A DNA stretch of 39,803 nt from Eubacteriales Family XIII. Incertae Sedis bacterium (GTDB lineage Bacteria; Bacillota; Clostridia; Peptostreptococcales; Anaerovoracaceae): positions 1-39,803 of the forward strand of contig JAISKP010000213.1 of NCBI GenBank assembly GCA_031260885.1, read 5' to 3'. The position numbers and the translations under genes were made by a program. The notes beneath the pieces are model-generated. The model saw nothing but the letters and a program-made list of their open reading frames with translations. It was not told where the DNA came from and did not search any database. Positions 1 through 7,830 of the stretch are shown piece after piece; within the stretch, counting starts at the first letter, position 1; every line of letters starts with the position of its first letter.

Positions 1-109
1 CGCTCCGCATGATGGTGCAGAAGGCTTCGCCTTCTGTCCAGTCTATGATGAGGGCTCTGCCCTCATTCTCCCGCAGGGGACACCCCTGACCCCGTTGCCC
101 ACAACTATT
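1..109. repeat. Three consecutive perfect short-loop hairpins (repeat module, cut by window edge)
   Basis: Three inverted repeats follow one another: positions 18-36 (8-bp stem, loop TTC), 48-66 (8-bp stem, loop TCT) and 74-88 (6-bp stem, loop ACA). No coding frame explains them. They start directly after the premature stop of the nuclease remnant at 110. Short-loop palindromes in series are typical of dispersed intergenic repeats in Clostridia; that they are dispersed in this genome is inference, since only one copy is visible. The module may continue beyond base 1. Confidence 0.6.
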
Positions 110-538
110 TTACTCTAACGTTTCGGCATCTTTGAATGCGTCCGAAAGCCGCAGCGTATTGGTATCCGGATACTCGTCCCTACCGTTGTACAGCACGATG
201 AACTCCGGCCGCGGCAGTTCGATTCGTTTCCTGCGGTAGATGCTGTACTTCTGAATGATGATTTCGTAGATGGCCGAAATGTAGATCAAAAGCCTGAGCG
301 GAAGATTTTCGGAAATCGTACTCTGGTGCTCGATCAGGACCACGATCTTTCCGTCAAGGATGAAGGAGATGTCGTTGATCTTGTTGATGAAGAGTACTTT
401 CTCCAAGGTATTGATCTCAACCTCAGTATCAGCAGGGTAGTTTTTCCCTTCGATGGCGTTGTATGTCTCAATCAGCCGTTCCTTATTGCTGAAAAAATCC
501 ACGAACACGCTGTTTCTGTATTCTCTGTTAACGCCCAT
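110..538 (-). pseudogene. Rpn/YhgA-family PD-(D/E)XK nuclease (putative transposase), 3'-truncated
   Basis: The product matches the N-terminal half of the Rpn family (recombination-promoting nuclease, formerly putative transposase). Visible family features are the N-terminal region with the conserved EYRNSVFVDFFSN stretch, the core NDISF, and IEHQS, which carries the E-x-Q variant of the PD-(D/E)XK site, followed by NLPLRLLIYISAIYE and FIVLYNG. The start chosen is the ATG at 538 (MGVNREY), which has AAGGAG five bases upstream; an earlier in-frame ATG at 586 lacks a site. The protein stops after about 142 residues at SDAFKDAETLE, whereas family members usually run to about 280-300 residues. 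The missing C-terminal half is replaced by the hairpin module at 1-109. The catalytic region is retained, so a shortened active protein cannot be excluded, but a decayed gene is more likely. Confidence 0.7.
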
Positions 539-730
539 ATGCACTCCTTGGAAAAGCAGATAATAGTTGTATGTATATATTACCATATATTACATAAAAT
601 GTCAATATATAATTCCTATTATTATTATCATTCAAGTCGCGAAGTTGGTTTCGTCGCCGTTTCCCTACCTCAAGGACATCCCAATTTCCATTATTAAAAG
701 CAAAAAAAATAATTTTAAATTTTCAAAATT

Positions 731-746
731 TGTTCTAATTAGAACA
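731..746. promoter_or_regulatory. Perfect 16-bp palindrome (operator-like) upstream of the first dockerin gene
   Basis: TGTTCTAATTAGAACA is a perfect palindrome. It ends where the proposed -35 element begins. A near-identical site (TGTTCTAGATAGAACA) sits at 7730-7745 in front of the scaffoldin gene, in the same context. Its position just upstream of -35 suggests an activator or repressor site; the protein that binds it is unknown. The rest of 539-838 is AT-rich and holds no gene. Confidence 0.65.
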
Positions 747-774
747 GACAGCTTCCATCAGCAAAGAATATCAT
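745..774 (+). promoter_or_regulatory. Candidate promoter for the 1354-aa dockerin gene
   Basis: CAGACA (745-750) and TATCAT (769-774) are separated by 18 bases. The same pair (CAGACA, 18 bases, TATAGT) occurs at 7744-7773. The shared word AGAATAT lies 18 bases after the palindrome in both places. Expected transcription start is near 781. Confidence 0.5.
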
Positions 775-822
775 CTAAACATACTGTGCTCAGTTTGAGC
801 ATATCCCATGTTGTTTAGATGA
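771..822. repeat. 10-bp dyad flanking a small hairpin in the leader of the first dockerin gene
   Basis: TCATCTAAAC (771-780) pairs exactly with GTTTAGATGA (813-822). Between them TGCTCA-GTT-TGAGCA (787-801) forms a 6-bp hairpin. A further CTTCC (752-756) can pair with GGAAG (826-830), the latter being the ribosome binding site region of the next gene. If transcription starts near 781 the large dyad acts at DNA level; if it starts upstream it could be a structured leader hiding the binding site. Confidence 0.5.
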
Positions 823-838
823 ATAGGAAGGTCAAAAA

Positions 839-3800
839 ATGGATGGAATAAAACTGTCACGGAGCAACATGTTGCGCATCCTGTTTGCGCTGTTGCTTTC
901 ATTGTGCATTACAGCAACGCCGATCATGATGGCACTCTCAGCCAATGGCGTAGTCTATGGCGCAGAAGTCGCTACGGCTGAAGCCGTCGGTGAAAGCGAA
1001 GATACTGATGATGTTGAAGAGGTTGCGCTGCTCGGCAGTGACGACTACGTCATCGGAACTCCCGCAATATTGATCGCCGAATCGATTACGATCGATCAGG
1101 GAGGCACCTACAGACTCGATTCATCGCTTACGGGTGCGTCGCTTACGACCATCACAATCGCGACGACGGATCCTGTGACGATCCTCGGCTACGGCATCGG
1201 TGACGGTGATATCAACAACACGGAAAATATCGTAAATAAAAAGATCAAAATCGTCGGTTCGGTTCCCGGAATCAATCTGACCATTCAGGATCTGTTTATC
1301 AACAACCCGGCCGGTACGAACGAGAACATCCTTGACGTCATCGGCGCAGATAATACGCTGACGATCGCCGGGTCGAATCTGCTTGAGATTGTTTACGGCG
1401 GCGGCGGTTCCAAAGCTATGGTTCATGTGCCGGGCACCGCAAATCTTACAGTGAACGGTACCGGAACCCTGTATTTTTACAAGGATTCAGGCGGCGCGGG
1501 CTTTGGCGGCAACAGTGGCGAAATCAACGGTGCGCTTACCTTTGACGGATCGACGATCTTCGGCAAGGGTACTCGCCAGGGCGCAGTGATTGGCACGGGT
1601 TCAAATGCTCCTACAAATACACCGGCCGAAATTCGCTTTATCTCCGGCGAATACACGATGATCAACAATGCGACAGGTGCGCTCATCGGCGGCAGCGGCG
1701 GCAATGGCGGCGGCTTAGGCGGCAATGTCTATATTGAAGGCGGACTTTTCAATTTCAATACCGACTGGAGTGGTGCTGCAATCGGCGGCGGCGGATATTC
1801 CGGCGGCGACAATACGAGCATCGGCGGAAATGTTTTTATCACCGGCGGTTCGCTGCGTTCATACATCGATGTGAACGCGGTATTCACCGACGATGATGCG
1901 TTTAACAACCATACGGCGAACGGACCTTGGGGGGTATCCGACTTTGGCGTAAATGATGCGGCGATCACCGCGAGCAAAGTCAACGATTTGGGCGATTACG
2001 TATACCTGTTGAAGTTTGATACGACAGATTATGCGGCAAGTCTCTATACGGTAGCGATAGACGATGAGGTTTACTATGAGGGCGGAACGCACAACTACAG
2101 ATTTATCAACGAAGATCTGATCAAGAGTGCGCAGGTTGCTGTTGTAAATACGCTTTCGAACTGGGTATCAAACGCCGATCCCAACCTCTACCTCTATGCG
2201 ACGGGGCAGGATCACGTGCTCGATGTCAACGGCACAACCTTCGATGCCGTTTGGGACAGCACGACCTCCTCTTTCACCGTCACCCCGGCTACAGCGGGTC
2301 CCACCGATCCGACGCTCTGGGATGGCACAACGTATGATACGAGTTGGTACAATACGACAGATGCAGAATTCACACTGACGACAGCCGCGCAGTTCGCGGG
2401 CTTTGCTCAGATTGTAAACAACAAACCGGAAGCGAGCGAGGCGGGTGCTGTAGTAGGAACAAATCCTTCGATACCGGCGGATGACTTCCTTGGCAAGACC
2501 GTGAAGTTAGCCGCAGACCTTGATCTCGGCGGCGTTGAAGAAATCGCCGCCGCCATGGATAACTCGACGACGCCCGCTACATGGACAAATCCCGTTTGGA
2601 GCGGTGCCGAGTGGGCGCCGATCGGTTATTACTCTTCCAGCGGTATGCATACAAGCAGCGGCAGCGAGAACGGACTCTACGGTCGTCCGTTCAAGGGCAC
2701 CTTCGACGGTCAGTTCCATGAAATCAGCAACCTCTATGTTCCTTACTACGGTACCAGCGATGATAACGCAGCCGGCAATTCTCACGGTCTCTTCGGCGAT
2801 CTCGGACCTGCCGGAACTGTGAAGAATATCGTCGTCAAAAGCGGCGTCATCAAGGGTGCACGCTTCAACGGCGCCATCGTCGGCCGCAACTGGGGCACTG
2901 TCGAAAATGTTACAAGCTACGCAACGGTCTACGGCAACGGTCGAGGCGGCGCGGGCGGCATCACCGGCGTCAACTACGACAACGGTCCCGATCCCTATGT
3001 CATCAACGCCTTGAGCTATGGTCTCGTCTACAATTCAAAGAACGCGACGGCCGGCACGCCGAGCGCCGGCGGCATCACCTCGACCAACGAGGGCTACATA
3101 ATCAACAGCCTCTTTGTGGGCAAGGTCGGCACGGGCGGGATCACAAACTATGGCGGTATCACGACCGCAGGCACGGGCGCAACCCTCATCGTCAACGACT
3201 ATTATCTTGACAACTCACGTCTGCCGCTCGTAACCACCGGCGTGGGCGGCATCACAAAGACGCTTGCTGAGATTCAGTCATTTGATTTCGTCACTGCACT
3301 GAACGGCACCGGGAACGCATTTGTCGCGGACTATGACGACAACAACGACGGATATCCCGTCCTACTCGGTTATGCCGAAGCAAAGGGTTGGACCACCGCT
3401 GCGCCCTATACCCCTTATGCATGGTATGACCCCGCAGCAACTTCCTATGAGATCGGCACTGCGGCAGAGCTCGCGGAGTTCGCCGAGATCGTCAACGGCA
3501 CGGCAGCCGGCATCGCGCAGGATAATTTCGCAGGAAAGACGGTCACGCTCACGGGCGACATCGCGCTCGATGCGGACGGTAAGTACACCGCAACGCCGAA
3601 TGTCAGATACGGCTCGGCAGGTTATGCGATCATTACTACGCAGTACGCTGCCGATGCAGATGCTGCGATCTGGACGCCCATCGGAAGCGGCACGGCGACA
3701 AACAACAACACCTACAGCGGCAATACCTTTGCCGGAACATTTGACGGCGCAGGATACACCGTGAGCGGCATATACACGACGGCTACTGCACCCGTACAGG

Positions 3801-4903
3801 GTCTGTTTGGTATCGTCAGCGGCACCGTGAAAAACGTGACGGTGGACGGTCTGATCATCGGCAAGTTCCTCGTGGGCGGCGTCGCAGCTGTCCTGAACGG
3901 CGGCACGATCGAAAACAGCGTGAACAATGCGGTCATCTTTGCGGACGGCGGCACGACGCCGAACGGTTATGTCGAAAACGGCGTCAGTCAGGTGGGCGCG
4001 ATCGGCGGCATCGCAGGCGCTGCAATCGGTACAGTGCTCATCACGGACAGCACAAACAACGGCACCGTCATCTGCGCGAACACCAACAAAGGCGGTCGCG
4101 CGGGCGGGATCCTCGGACTCGTAAACGGGGCAACCGATGCAGTCACGGTCACGAATTCGATCAATACTGCGGTGATCGACGCCTATCAGTACGCAGGCGG
4201 CATCATCGGCGGCACCTGGAGCAGCAACAGCGTCATCAGCTACAGTGCGAACCTCGGAGCGTCCGTCACGGGTCACAGCAGCGGTTCCACCTATGTAGGC
4301 GGCATCGCGGCGTACCTGAACGGCACGATCGAGAGCTGCTACAACAAGGCGGACTACAGAATCATCATCGATGGCAGCACCGGCGACAAGGCTGCGCACT
4401 TCGGCGGCATCATCTCCGATGCGGGAACCGCCGGTAAGATCAAGAACAGCTACAACCTCGGTGCGGCGGTCTACGGCGGCGGTGCGACGAGTTCCTCCAG
4501 CGTCAGCGGTATCAATGCTGCAGGCGGTGCGGTGACAAACTCCTACACCATCGGCACCACATCAAGCGGCAACGTGAAAACGGCGGAAGACATGCAGAAA
4601 ACGGCGTTTGTGGTGCTGCTCAACAACGGCGGCGAGTCCTATCATCAGGACAGCGATGCAATCAACGGCGGTTATCCTGTCCTCTCATGGCAGGGCGGCA
4701 CGGTACCGGTCGGCGCACCCGGTTCGGGCGATATTGACGGCGACGGTTACGTGACGGCATACGAAGCGGTTCTACTGGCGAGATACGTCACAGGTCTTGA
4801 GACGCTAACTCCGGAACAGATCGCAGCGGCAGATATGGACGGAGACGGTTTCCTGACGATTATGGATGCGGTCTTGCTCCTGCGCAAGGTTGCCGGATTG
4901 TAA
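839..4903 (+). CDS. Secreted GLUG/beta-helix repeat protein with C-terminal type I dockerin
   Basis: A 1354-residue secreted protein. Residues 1-42 form a signal peptide (basic start, hydrophobic LRILFALLLSLCI, cleavage near VYGAE). Residues ~70-420 are Gly/Asn-rich with repeated INGG/IGGSGG turns, suggesting a right-handed beta-helix. Two blocks, ~505-860 and ~862-1290, carry GLUG-type repeats with the usual lead-in (AAQFAGFAQIVNN; AAELAEFAEIVNG) and FDGQFHEISNLY, GLFGDL, GGIxG motifs. Residues ~1296-1354 are a dockerin with two calcium-binding loops, DIDGDGYVTAYEAV and DMDGDGFLTIMDAV. The start has AGGAAGG upstream. GLUG blocks are common in bacterial surface adhesins. I infer that it docks on the cohesins encoded at 7831-13018. 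No catalytic domain is visible. Its signal peptide closely resembles that of the next gene, so the two are probably paralogous in origin. Confidence 0.85.
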   Translation: MDGIKLSRSNMLRILFALLLSLCITATPIMMALSANGVVYGAEVATAEAVGESEDTDDVEEVALLGSDDYVIGTPAILIAESITIDQGGTYRLDSSLTGASLTTITIATTDPVTILGYGIGDGDINNTENIVNKKIKIVGSVPGINLTIQDLFINNPAGTNENILDVIGADNTLTIAGSNLLEIVYGGGGSKAMVHVPGTANLTVNGTGTLYFYKDSGGAGFGGNSGEINGALTFDGSTIFGKGTRQGAVIGTGSNAPTNTPAEIRFISGEYTMINNATGALIGGSGGNGGGLGGNVYIEGGLFNFNTDWSGAAIGGGGYSGGDNTSIGGNVFITGGSLRSYIDVNAVFTDDDAFNNHTANGPWGVSDFGVNDAAITASKVNDLGDYVYLLKFDTTDYAASLYTVAIDDEVYYEGGTHNYRFINEDLIKSAQVAVVNTLSNWVSNADPNLYLYATGQDHVLDVNGTTFDAVWDSTTSSFTVTPATAGPTDPTLWDGTTYDTSWYNTTDAEFTLTTAAQFAGFAQIVNNKPEASEAGAVVGTNPSIPADDFLGKTVKLAADLDLGGVEEIAAAMDNSTTPATWTNPVWSGAEWAPIGYYSSSGMHTSSGSENGLYGRPFKGTFDGQFHEISNLYVPYYGTSDDNAAGNSHGLFGDLGPAGTVKNIVVKSGVIKGARFNGAIVGRNWGTVENVTSYATVYGNGRGGAGGITGVNYDNGPDPYVINALSYGLVYNSKNATAGTPSAGGITSTNEGYIINSLFVGKVGTGGITNYGGITTAGTGATLIVNDYYLDNSRLPLVTTGVGGITKTLAEIQSFDFVTALNGTGNAFVADYDDNNDGYPVLLGYAEAKGWTTAAPYTPYAWYDPAATSYEIGTAAELAEFAEIVNGTAAGIAQDNFAGKTVTLTGDIALDADGKYTATPNVRYGSAGYAIITTQYAADADAAIWTPIGSGTATNNNTYSGNTFAGTFDGAGYTVSGIYTTATAPVQGLFGIVSGTVKNVTVDGLIIGKFLVGGVAAVLNGGTIENSVNNAVIFADGGTTPNGYVENGVSQVGAIGGIAGAAIGTVLITDSTNNGTVICANTNKGGRAGGILGLVNGATDAVTVTNSINTAVIDAYQYAGGIIGGTWSSNSVISYSANLGASVTGHSSGSTYVGGIAAYLNGTIESCYNKADYRIIIDGSTGDKAAHFGGIISDAGTAGKIKNSYNLGAAVYGGGATSSSSVSGINAAGGAVTNSYTIGTTSSGNVKTAEDMQKTAFVVLLNNGGESYHQDSDAINGGYPVLSWQGGTVPVGAPGSGDIDGDGYVTAYEAVLLARYVTGLETLTPEQIAAADMDGDGFLTIMDAVLLLRKVAGL

Positions 4904-4936
4904 GAAGTGCTAAGACGAATATATTTATACAAAGGG

Positions 4937-4967
4937 ACCCGCCGTGCAGATCATCTGTGCGGCGGGT
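4937..4967. repeat. Strong intergenic hairpin between two dockerin genes
   Basis: A 14-bp stem (4937-4950 with 4954-4967, two G-U pairs) closes a 3-base loop. No run of T follows, so it is not a canonical intrinsic terminator. It may protect the 3' end of the upstream mRNA or reduce read-through into the gene at 5048. Confidence 0.55.
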
Positions 4968-5047
4968 TCAGCCATAGATAAATCAGCGGGGAACAGATCA
5001 ACTGTGAATACGCCGGATGTCGATCGGCAGAAGGAGGATTTCAAAAG

Positions 5048-7705
5048 ATGAATGGGATGCTGCATTCACGAAATAGCGTACTCCGCATACTGCTTGTGTT
5101 GGTACTCACGCTATGTATTATCGCATCGCCCATTGCTGCGGTATTTACAGCGGTAGGCGGCAATGTTTATGCTGAGAATACGGGAACGACCGTGAAACCC
5201 CCTGCCGATCTGACGATCAGTACGGCGGCGGAGCTGTCTGCTTTTGCGCAGGCGGTGAATGCGGGGGACGACTTTTCGGATAAGATCGTGCGCCTCGGTG
5301 CGGACATCGACCTTGCCGGCGCAACGTGGACGCCCATCGGACGCTTTGCTCCGATCGACAATCCTGTGCCGGCGCACGCCTTCGCGGGAACATTTGACGG
5401 TGATGGTCGCACAATTTCGGGACTTTCGATCACATCCGGGGACAGCGTCGCGCTCTTCGGTTATCTGACCGGTGAACTCTCTGACCTTACGGTAGAGGGC
5501 AGCGTGTCCGGCGGCGAAACCGTCGCGGGCGTTGTCGCGGTGCTCGCCGGGGCGGTTCGCGGCGTCACAAACAGGGTCAGAGTCTTCGCGACCGGCAGCT
5601 ATGTCGGCGGGATCGCTGCCGATGCGGCGGGGACTTTTCTGATTGCGGATTGCATCAATGAAGGCGAGATCGGAAATTCTTCGGATACGAAGAGCTCCGG
5701 AAAGCTCGGGGGCATGATCGGCCGCGCGGATACAGGGACAAGCGGCGTGATCGAACGCTGCGCGAACACGGCGGATATCACAGGCTATCAGTACCTCGCG
5801 GGCATCGCCGGCGGCATCTTCGGTGAGGTCAGCGTGCGCACGAGCTACAATACCGGAAAGATCGAGGGCAAGAGCTTCGGCAAGGTCTATCTCGGCGGCA
5901 TCGTCGGCAAGCTCGAGGGCGGGACGATCGACAGCTGTTACAATCGCGGCGAGATATACGGCAACCGCATCGATCAATCGATGGGTCATATCCGTGCGAT
6001 CGGCGGCATCGTCGGCTGCGAGGAAAATCATACGGTCGGTACCGCGATCACCAATGTGTATCAGACGGGGCTGATCTGGTTTAATGCCACAGGCATGAAT
6101 CCCGCTTTGGACAATCACTACATCATGATGACCGGTCATATTTCCGGTGGCAACAGCAGCACAGACGTAAACACCATGACCTACGAAAACTGTTTCTACG
6201 AGGCAGGTTGCTATCCACAGGCGGAGCCGCTCCATCCGGATTACATCTTCTTCCGCCATGAGGGCGGTCTTTCGATCTGGGATACACCCTATGTGACGCC
6301 GGCGACGACGGACGAGCTGCGCGGTGCGGAAATCCTTGCAGACCTTGGTGCGGAGTTTGAAGCGGATTCGGAAAACCTCAATGACGGATTTCCGGTGCTC
6401 TTGTGGCAAAACGGCGTAACCGATGCACCGATCCGATATTACGATGTGTTGAGTCCGATTGTCTTGGGCGGCAATGCATCTGTCGTCTGTTCACCTACAC
6501 AGGCAGAAGAAGGGGAAACAGTCTCGGTGCAGGCAGACTCGATCGAGACCGGGAAACGCATATACCGCGTTATCGCCACCGACGTAGCGGGATCTGCCGT
6601 TGCGGTTGCGCCGCAGCAGGATGGCTCCTATGCCTTCACGATGCCGGGGCGCAATGTGCGTGTTGAAGTGATTCTGGAAAATGACACGGCGGGCGGCGCG
6701 TCTTATACGCTCACCATGCCGGACGGTCTGGATGGGATCTGGACAGTTCTCACCGAGTCGAGCGGTGCCGCCTCGGCTACCGCATATGCGGCGGGATCCA
6801 CGGTGTTCGTCAATGTCCAAAAACAGCCGGAGGCACTATCTTCCGGCTTGCTTGGCATATCCGTCGTTCAGACGAGCGTCGGAGAAGGGGGCGATGGGAG
6901 CACCGAGGTTCTTGTTGCAACGCTGAAGGAGGGACTCTACGCATTTACCATGCCCGCGGGCAACGCGGCATTTACGCTCAATATTTCTTACGCGCCGCTT
7001 TCGGTGTTCGTTCAGCGGGGCGCGTCACAGGTGCCGCAGGCGCTGAAGACCTACAGCCGACAAGAGATGGAAGTAATTTCCGAAAATGGGATTTATTACA
7101 GCGGCTGGTCCTCCGAAACCGATCCGATGATCGGGCGCGCGGATACGGCAGTACCGTTGGCAACCTTATTGGCGGATGCCGGTGTCACGTTCGCGCCCGG
7201 AGACATTCTGAAGATCGGCAGCATCGACGGCATGTCGCTGTCCTACACCTATGCGGATCTGATCGGAACGCCGCGTTATTACTATCCGGGGCTCCTGGAA
7301 GGCTCGGCAGCGGATCGCACACCATTCGAACCGATCCTGACGATATGCCAGAATGTGATTTTGGGCTCGGACGGGACGGGAAGCGAACCGCCGGCGGGCG
7401 ATACGCAAAATGCCTACCGCTTCATCTTCGGACAGAGCGAGAGAGATTTCACAAACCACACGAAGGTCGTGGATCGCCTTGTAAAATACGTCACATCCGT
7501 GACCGTCGTGAAGGCAGCTGTCTCCGGGGATATAGACGGAGACGGTACGCTTACGGTATTTGATCTTGTGATTTTGCTGCGTTCGATCGTCGGTCTTGAG
7601 ACGTTGACGGATGCGCAAAGACTTGTGGCTGATGCAGACGGGGACAACGCGGTGACGGTGTTTGATGTGGTGCTGCATATGAGACGATTGGTCGGATTGG
7701 ACTAA
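5048..7705 (+). CDS. Secreted GLUG-repeat protein with SUOX-like domain and dockerin
   Basis: An 885-residue secreted protein with AGGAGG ten bases before the start. Residues 1-43 are a signal peptide resembling that of the 839 gene. Residues ~52-450 hold GLUG-type repeats (FDGDGRTISGLSI, then many GGIVG/GGIAG turns). Residues ~463-640 hold two repeats ending in AFTMPGRNVRV and AFTMPAGNAAF, like the FTMP repeats of other Firmicutes surface proteins. Residues ~640-820 contain VPLATLLADAG, SIDGMSLSYTYADLIG, RYYYPG, YRFIFGQ and VKYVTSVTVV; this order resembles the non-catalytic sulfite-oxidase-type molybdopterin fold and recurs in proteins encoded at 17758-22648. Residues ~826-885 are a dockerin (DIDGDGTLTVFDLV; DADGDNAVTVFDVV). 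The shared domain links this dockerin protein to the TolQ-like gene cluster. No conserved cofactor-binding cysteine was seen, so enzyme activity is doubtful. Confidence 0.8.
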   Translation: MNGMLHSRNSVLRILLVLVLTLCIIASPIAAVFTAVGGNVYAENTGTTVKPPADLTISTAAELSAFAQAVNAGDDFSDKIVRLGADIDLAGATWTPIGRFAPIDNPVPAHAFAGTFDGDGRTISGLSITSGDSVALFGYLTGELSDLTVEGSVSGGETVAGVVAVLAGAVRGVTNRVRVFATGSYVGGIAADAAGTFLIADCINEGEIGNSSDTKSSGKLGGMIGRADTGTSGVIERCANTADITGYQYLAGIAGGIFGEVSVRTSYNTGKIEGKSFGKVYLGGIVGKLEGGTIDSCYNRGEIYGNRIDQSMGHIRAIGGIVGCEENHTVGTAITNVYQTGLIWFNATGMNPALDNHYIMMTGHISGGNSSTDVNTMTYENCFYEAGCYPQAEPLHPDYIFFRHEGGLSIWDTPYVTPATTDELRGAEILADLGAEFEADSENLNDGFPVLLWQNGVTDAPIRYYDVLSPIVLGGNASVVCSPTQAEEGETVSVQADSIETGKRIYRVIATDVAGSAVAVAPQQDGSYAFTMPGRNVRVEVILENDTAGGASYTLTMPDGLDGIWTVLTESSGAASATAYAAGSTVFVNVQKQPEALSSGLLGISVVQTSVGEGGDGSTEVLVATLKEGLYAFTMPAGNAAFTLNISYAPLSVFVQRGASQVPQALKTYSRQEMEVISENGIYYSGWSSETDPMIGRADTAVPLATLLADAGVTFAPGDILKIGSIDGMSLSYTYADLIGTPRYYYPGLLEGSAADRTPFEPILTICQNVILGSDGTGSEPPAGDTQNAYRFIFGQSERDFTNHTKVVDRLVKYVTSVTVVKAAVSGDIDGDGTLTVFDLVILLRSIVGLETLTDAQRLVADADGDNAVTVFDVVLHMRRLVGLD

Positions 7706-7729
7706 AAAAAAATGGGTTTGTGAAATATT

Positions 7730-7745
7730 TGTTCTAGATAGAACA
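7730..7745. promoter_or_regulatory. Second copy of the operator-like palindrome, upstream of the scaffoldin gene
   Basis: TGTTCTAGATAGAACA has perfect 7-base arms around GA. With the flanking TTTG and GACA it matches the site at 731-746. It directly abuts the -35 element of the promoter at 7744-7773. Confidence 0.65.
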
Positions 7746-7773
7746 GACAAACCGCAAAACCATAGAATATAGT
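7744..7773 (+). promoter_or_regulatory. Candidate promoter for the scaffoldin operon
   Basis: CAGACA (7744-7749), 18 bases, TATAGT (7768-7773). The arrangement relative to the palindrome equals that upstream of 839. It would drive the long set of plus-strand genes from 7831 onward. Confidence 0.5.
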
Positions 7774-7830
7774 TACTAAAGCCGCCCGAAGCGGGGGGTT
7801 TGCTTATTGCTAAATAAGGAGGACAAATAA

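Noticed and set aside
731-746. A LexA-type SOS box
   Set aside because: The spacing between GTTC and GAAC and their order do not match the Gram-positive GAAC-N4-GTTC box.
3362-6409. Long open frames on the minus strand opposite the dockerin genes (345 and 432 residues)
   Set aside because: They are Arg/Asp/Ala-rich, show no motifs, lie wholly inside well-supported genes, and result from GC-rich repeat codons.
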